From NCBI GenBank assembly GCA_004144935.1, contig SDZP01000253.1:1-5297 (forward strand): DNA of 5,297 nt. Reading direction: 5' to 3'. Positions 1-5,297 of the stretch are shown here, piece by piece. Both the position numbers and the translations under genes were made by a program. The notes under the pieces are model-generated. The model was not told the origin of the DNA and did not search any database. It saw only the letters and a program-made list of their open reading frames with translations. Position 1 is the first letter of the stretch, and the number at the start of each line of letters is the position of its first letter. The DNA comes from Caulobacteraceae bacterium. GTDB taxonomy: Bacteria; Pseudomonadota; Alphaproteobacteria; Caulobacterales; Caulobacteraceae.

Positions 1-1535
1 GTCCCGGCCGGGACCGTGCGCGGCCAGTCCCTCGACGGCGTCGACAGCTTCAGGAACCTCCCCTACGCCGGCCCGCCCACCGGCCAGAACCGCTGGAAGC
101 CGCCGATCGCCGCCCCGACCTGGCCCGGCGTGCGCGACGCCACCGCCTTCGGCCCCGCCTGCATCCAGCCGCCGTCGCTGCCGGGCAGCATCTATTCGGA
201 AGATCTCAAGGCCTTCAGCGAAGACTGCCTGTCTCTGAACATCTGGCGGCCGGCCAACGCGGCCAAGGCCCCCGTCATGGTCTGGATCCACGGCGGCTCG
301 CTGGTCAGCGGCGCGGCTCGCTCGGGCATGTACGACGGCGCCGCCATGGCCCGGCGCGGCGTGGTGGTGGTGACCATCAACTACCGGCTCGGCGTGCTCG
401 GCTACCTGGCCCACCCCGACCTCAGCGCCGAGTCCCCCGACGGGATCTCGGGCAATTACGGCCTCCTCGACCAGGTCGCGGCGCTGGAATGGGTGAAGAC
501 AAACATCGCCGCCTTCGGGGGCGATCCAGGCAATGTCACCGTCGCCGGCGAGTCGGCCGGGGCTCTCTCCATCCTCTACCTGATGGCATCCCCCAACGGC
601 CGGGGCCTGTTCCACAAGGCCATCGTCCAGAGCGGCTACATGATCTCGACCCCGTCGCTGCGCGACACGCGCTTCGGCGAGATCCCGTCCGAGACCCTCG
701 GCGAGACCATGGCCTCGAAGATCGGCGCCCGGGGCCTCGTGCGCCTGCGGGCCATGAACGCCACCGAGCTGACCTGGAAGGCCGTGATGGCCGGCTACCC
801 GCCGTTCGGAACCATCGACGGCAAGATCCTGCCGCGCCAGCTGGTCGAGACCTTCGACCGGGGCGAACAGGCGCCGGTCCCGGTGCTGGTCGGTTTCAAC
901 AGCGGCGAGATCCGCTCCCTGCGCTTCCTGGCCCCCAAGGCGCCGGACACGCCGCAGGCCTACGAGGCCGCCATCCGCCAGCGCTATGGCCCCCACGCCG
1001 ATGAATTCCTGCGCCTCTACCCGGCATCCAACATGGCCGAGAGCATCCTCGCCTCGACCCGCGACGGCATCTACGGCTGGACCGCCGAACGCCTGGCCGC
1101 CAAGCAGACGGCGGTCGGCCAGCCGGCCTACCTCTATCTGTTCGACCATGGCTACCCGGCCGCCGACAAGGCGGGCCTGCACGCCTTCCACGCCGCCGAA
1201 ATCCCCTATGTCTTCGGCGTCTCGGAGCGCTTCCCGAGCGCCTGGCCCAAGATGCCCGCGACGGCGGAAGAGGCAGCCTTCGGCGATGCCCTGGCCGGCC
1301 ATTGGGCCAGCTTCATCAAGTCCGGCGCGCCGGGCGGCGGCTGGCATTCCTACGGCACCGACCGCGCCTACATGGCCTACGAGGACCAGCCCCGTCCCAG
1401 GGTCGGCCTGATGCCGGGCATGTATCCCCTGCATGAGGATGTGGTCCTGCGCCGCCGGGCCGTGGGGACCATCCCCTGGAACTGGAACCTCGGCATCATC
1501 GCCCCGCCGCTGCCCTTGAGAGCCTCGGAGACCCA

Positions 1536-1539
<4 letters not shown>
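1..1539 (+). CDS. Type-B carboxylesterase (alpha/beta hydrolase), 5' partial
   Basis: Serine esterase of the carboxylesterase/cholinesterase/para-nitrobenzyl esterase family, expected to hydrolyse a carboxylic ester to acid plus alcohol. The frame is open from base 1 and the first residues (TVRG, then FRNLPYAGPPTG) are the internal start of the family fold, so the true start and any signal peptide lie upstream; the GTG at 16 is an internal Val codon. Counting from the first visible codon, 512 residues are present. Seen: the EDCLSLN signature (220-240), the oxyanion-hole HGGS (289-300), the nucleophile elbow GESAG with Ser185 (codon 553-555), acidic residue Glu303 (907-909) in GFNSGE, and His397 (1189-1191) in HAAEIPYVFG. 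The triad is therefore complete. Cys54 and Cys76 match the conserved first disulfide of the family, which suggests an exported enzyme (inference). The stop overlaps the next gene's start as ATGA. Natural substrate unknown. Confidence 0.93.
1527..1530 (+). promoter_or_regulatory. Ribosome binding site of the acyl-CoA ligase
   Basis: GGAG lies inside the last codons of the esterase gene, 5 bases before the ATG at 1536. It supports that ATG over the in-frame ATG at 1551 and fits translational coupling through the ATGA overlap. Confidence 0.65.
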
Positions 1540-3128
<1,589 letters not shown>

Positions 3129-3147
3129 CGCTCGTCGGGTCAGTCTT

Positions 3148-3154
3148 GAAAGAG
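3148..3154 (+). promoter_or_regulatory. Probable ribosome binding site of the TetR gene
   Basis: The purine stretch GAAAGAG ends 6 bases before the GTG at 3161. It is a modest Shine-Dalgarno match but is the best placed for any start of this gene, and it supports GTG 3161 over TTG 3125, TTG 3146 or ATG 3221. Confidence 0.5.
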
Positions 3155-3160
3155 TACCGC

Positions 3161-3844
3161 GTGCCGCCCGCCCAGACATCCCCGCGTCGCTCCACCAAGG
3201 CCGAACAGCGCGCCGAATCGATGGAGCAGATTCTCGACGCCGCCGAACTGCTGTTCTCCAAGCACGGACTGCACGGCGTCACCCTCAAGGACGTGGCCAA
3301 GGAAGTGGGCGTTCACCACACGCTGTTGAACTACTATTTCGAGGACAAGAAGAAGCTGTTCGACGCGGTGTTCGCCCGCCGCGCCGGGGTGACCATCGAC
3401 CGACGGATGGAGGCGCTTAACGCCTACGACGCCGCCACCGGCGGCAAGCCGACCGTCGAGGGCGCCCTGCACGCCTTCCTCGACACCGACCTCGACCTCT
3501 ACATCGAGGGCGGCGAGGGCTGGCGCAACTACGGCGCCCTGGGTGCCCTGGTGTCGAACACGCCCGAGGGCTCGATGCTGATGGACGAGCACTTCGATCC
3601 GGTCGTCCTGCGGCTGGTCGAGATCCTCGAGAAGGCGATGCCGGACTGTTCCCGCGAGGACATCTTCTGGGGCTATCACTTCGTCACCGGCGCCCTGATG
3701 TTGACCCTGGCCCGCACCGGCCGGATCGACCGGCTGTCGGGCGGCCTGTGCAGCTCCGAGGACTTCGAGGCCATCAAGCTGCGCATCGCCACCTTCATGG
3801 CGGCCGGCTTCCACGCCATCTGCAAGTCGCGTCCGGCGGTCTAG
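3161..3844 (+). CDS. TetR/AcrR-family regulator with PsrA-like C-terminal domain
   Basis: A 227-residue one-component transcription regulator, a usual TetR length. The N-terminal DNA-binding domain spans about residues 20-71: helix 1 ILDAAELLFSKHG, then the helix-turn-helix LKDVAKEVGVHHTLLNYYF with the family hallmark YYF..KK.LF. The C-terminal half has FWGYHFVTGA (169-178), an IDRLSGGLCSSEDFEA segment and a closing MAAGFHAI (213-220). This pattern resembles Pseudomonas PsrA, a repressor released by long-chain fatty acids, so an acyl-CoA or fatty-acid ligand is plausible (inference). The gene begins 32 bases after the ligase stop on the same strand, so it is probably co-transcribed and may regulate its own operon. 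A TTG at 3125 overlapping the ligase stop as TTGA would add 12 residues. ATG 3221 would cut into helix 1 and is unlikely. The operator and target genes are not identified. Confidence 0.88.
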   Translation: MPPAQTSPRRSTKAEQRAESMEQILDAAELLFSKHGLHGVTLKDVAKEVGVHHTLLNYYFEDKKKLFDAVFARRAGVTIDRRMEALNAYDAATGGKPTVEGALHAFLDTDLDLYIEGGEGWRNYGALGALVSNTPEGSMLMDEHFDPVVLRLVEILEKAMPDCSREDIFWGYHFVTGALMLTLARTGRIDRLSGGLCSSEDFEAIKLRIATFMAAGFHAICKSRPAV

Positions 3845-3932
3845 ACCGGCGGACGCCAACGACCGGATGCCCCCGCGGCGCAGCGCATTCCAGGATCGGT
3901 CACCGGCCGGCGGCGCGAAAACGCTAGGCAAC

Positions 3933-3947
3933 TGACAAAAATGACAA
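3933..3947. repeat. Short direct repeat TGACAA-AAA-TGACAA in an A-rich island
   Basis: Two copies of TGACAA separated by AAA lie in the only clearly A-rich stretch of the window (about 3917-3960), in the gap between the regulator and the DUF2126 gene. It may mark part of a promoter or binding region, but I see no clear -35/-10 pair on either strand. The repeat is short enough to be chance. Confidence 0.3.
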
Positions 3948-4002
3948 CCGCCAAATCGAACTCCGACCCTACCTTCCGCCTTTCGATGGTGTAGCTGTCG
4001 TT

Positions 4003-4016
4003 CCAAGCCGGCTTGG
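4003..4016. promoter_or_regulatory. Perfect 14-base palindrome, candidate operator
   Basis: CCAAGCCGGCTTGG equals its own reverse complement and has no spacer. It sits in non-coding DNA with 22 bases between it and the GTG of the DUF2126 gene, a usual place for a repressor site or a 5'-leader hairpin. There is no evidence of which protein, if any, binds it. The neighbouring TetR regulator is one candidate, but no second copy was seen in front of the esterase/ligase genes, whose promoter is outside the window. Confidence 0.35.
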
Positions 4017-4028
4017 GGCCGCCGGCGC

Positions 4029-4032
4029 GGAG
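4029..4032 (+). promoter_or_regulatory. Ribosome binding site of the DUF2126 gene
   Basis: GGAG ends 6 bases before the GTG at 4039. Upstream in the same frame there is no ATG, GTG or TTG back to the TAG stop at 3925-3927, so GTG 4039 is the first of the usual start codons available, and the site confirms it. Confidence 0.7.
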
Positions 4033-4038
4033 AACACG

Positions 4039-5297
4039 GTGTCAATTACGGTCGCGCTGCATCACCTGACCAAATACGACTACGACCGGCCGGTCGTGCT
4101 GGGACCGCAGGTCGTCCGCCTGCGGCCGGCCGCCCATACCCGCACCCGGGTGCAGAGCTACGCGCTGAAGGTCACCCCGGCCGGACACTTCATCAACTGG
4201 CAGCAGGATCCGTTCGGCAACTGGCTCGCGCGGCTGGTCTTCCCCGAGCCGGTGCGCGAGTTCAGCGTCGAGGTGAACCTCACCGCCGAGATGTCGGTGG
4301 TCAATCCGTTCGACTTCTTCGTCGAGCCCTACGCCGAGGCCATGCCGTTCGCCTATCCCCCCGAACTGGCGCGGGAGCTGGCCCCCTACCTGGCGGTGGA
4401 GGACGACAGCCCGGCGCTCTCCTCCTATGTCGCCCTGTTGCCGCCGACGGCGCCCAGCACTGTCAACTTCCTGGTCGACCTGAACGCCCGTCTGCAACGG
4501 GAGATCGCCTATCTCGTGCGCATGGACCCCGGCGTCCAGACGCCGGAACAGACGCTGGCGCTGGCCTCGGGCTCCTGCCGCGACAGCGCCTGGCTGCTGG
4601 TCCAGATCGTCCGCAAGCTGGGCCTCGCCGCCCGGTTCGTGTCCGGCTACCTGATCCAGCTGAAGGCCGACATCGACGCCCTCGATGGCCCCTCGGGGAC
4701 CAGCACCGATTTCTGCGACCTGCACGCCTGGGCCGAGGTCTATATCCCCGGCGCCGGCTGGATCGGCTTCGACGCCACCTCGGGCCTGTTGACCGGCGAG
4801 GGCCATATCCCCCTGTCGGCGGCGCCGCACCACACCTCCGCCGCCCCGATCACCGGCATGGCCAGCCCGGCCGAGGTCGATTTCACCTTCGACATGTCGG
4901 TGACCCGGCTGATCGAGCCGGTGCGCATCACCATGCCGTTCGAGGAGGAGCGCTGGACGGCCCTGGACGCGCTCGGCGAGGCGGTCGACCGCGACCTGAA
5001 GGACCACGACATTCGCCTGACCATGGGCGGGGAGCCGACCTTCGTTTCCATCGACGACTTCGAATCGGCCGAGTGGAACACCGACGCGGTCGGGCCGACC
5101 AAGCGCGGCCTGGCCGACACCCTGATCCGCCGCCTGCGGGACCGGTTCGCCCCCGGCGGCCTGCTGCAGCACGGCCAGGGCAAATGGTATCCGGGCGAGG
5201 TGCTGCCGCGCTGGGCCTTCGCCCTGTTCTGGCGCGCCGACGCCCAGCCGATCTGGACCGACATCGACGCCATCGCCGGCGAGACGCCGGCCAAGGG
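4039..5297 (+). CDS. Transglutaminase-like protein fused to DUF2126 (putative amidoligase), 3' partial
   Basis: The frame is open from GTG 4039 to the window edge, giving 419 codons plus two bases with no stop. Family members are about 1,100 residues, so roughly 40% is visible. Residues 1-90 match the bacterial transglutaminase N-terminal region (VALHHLTKYDYDRPV, GPQVVRLRP, FINWQQDPFGN). Residues about 140-250 are the transglutaminase-like core with Cys180 in GSCRD, His229 in DLHAWAEVY and Asp245 in GWIGFDATSG: a complete Cys-His-Asp triad. From about 295 the DUF2126 domain begins, with LTMGGEPTFVSIDD (327-340), GPTKR and the FAPGGLLQHGQGKWYPGE block (370-387). Pfam describes DUF2126 as a putative amidoligase, so the protein may both cleave or transfer and form amide bonds on peptides; the substrate is unknown. 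No signal peptide or membrane segment is seen, which fits a cytoplasmic protein. It is separated by 194 bases from the regulator and probably has its own promoter. Confidence 0.93.
   Translation, partial: MSITVALHHLTKYDYDRPVVLGPQVVRLRPAAHTRTRVQSYALKVTPAGHFINWQQDPFGNWLARLVFPEPVREFSVEVNLTAEMSVVNPFDFFVEPYAEAMPFAYPPELARELAPYLAVEDDSPALSSYVALLPPTAPSTVNFLVDLNARLQREIAYLVRMDPGVQTPEQTLALASGSCRDSAWLLVQIVRKLGLAARFVSGYLIQLKADIDALDGPSGTSTDFCDLHAWAEVYIPGAGWIGFDATSGLLTGEGHIPLSAAPHHTSAAPITGMASPAEVDFTFDMSVTRLIEPVRITMPFEEERWTALDALGEAVDRDLKDHDIRLTMGGEPTFVSIDDFESAEWNTDAVGPTKRGLADTLIRRLRDRFAPGGLLQHGQGKWYPGEVLPRWAFALFWRADAQPIWTDIDAIAGETPAK

Noticed and set aside
3861..3901. Possible terminator hairpin after the TetR gene (GACCG pairing with CGGTC, GATGC with GCAT)
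   Set aside because: The stems are short and interrupted and no T-run follows, so a Rho-independent terminator is not supported.
3923..3930. GCTAGGCA as a Caulobacter-type -10 element
   Set aside because: It matches only the first four bases of GCTANAWC and has no TTGAC-like -35 upstream.
4042..5172. A long antisense open frame opposite the DUF2126 gene
   Set aside because: It is low-complexity (rich in G, A, R, Q, D), matches no family I know, and lies opposite a + strand frame that carries clear transglutaminase and DUF2126 motifs. Such antisense frames are common in GC-rich coding DNA.

Overview
The window is a GC-rich, gene-dense stretch with four genes, all on the + strand. Base composition, strong third-position G/C bias, GTG starts and the protein types suggest an alphaproteobacterium. 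Caulobacteraceae (Caulobacter or Phenylobacterium type) is my guess, but nothing here fixes the genus.

Positions 1-3844 look like one catabolic transcription unit. It begins inside a type-B carboxylesterase (5' end outside the window). This overlaps by 4 bases (ATGA) an AMP-forming fatty-acyl-CoA ligase of the FadD/AlkK kind. A TetR-family regulator follows about 32 bases later, and its C-terminal half resembles PsrA, a fatty-acid-responsive regulator. The simple reading is that the esterase releases a carboxylic acid from an ester, the ligase activates the acid to its CoA thioester for beta-oxidation or related breakdown, and the regulator senses an acyl compound. The true substrate cannot be read from the sequence.

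Positions 3845-4038 are a 194-base non-coding gap. It holds a short A-rich island with a repeated TGACAA, a perfect 14-base palindrome, and the ribosome binding site of the next gene. I saw no convincing terminator or sigma-70 promoter.

From 4039 to the right edge runs the first 419 codons of a large transglutaminase-like protein fused to a DUF2126 (putative amidoligase) domain; its 3' end is cut off. It has the Cys-His-Asp triad of the transglutaminase fold. This family belongs to a poorly characterised, widespread bacterial peptide-ligation/modification system and is the most interesting item here. Nothing suggests a functional link to the esterase/ligase unit. I saw no RNA genes, mobile elements, CRISPR arrays or frameshifts.
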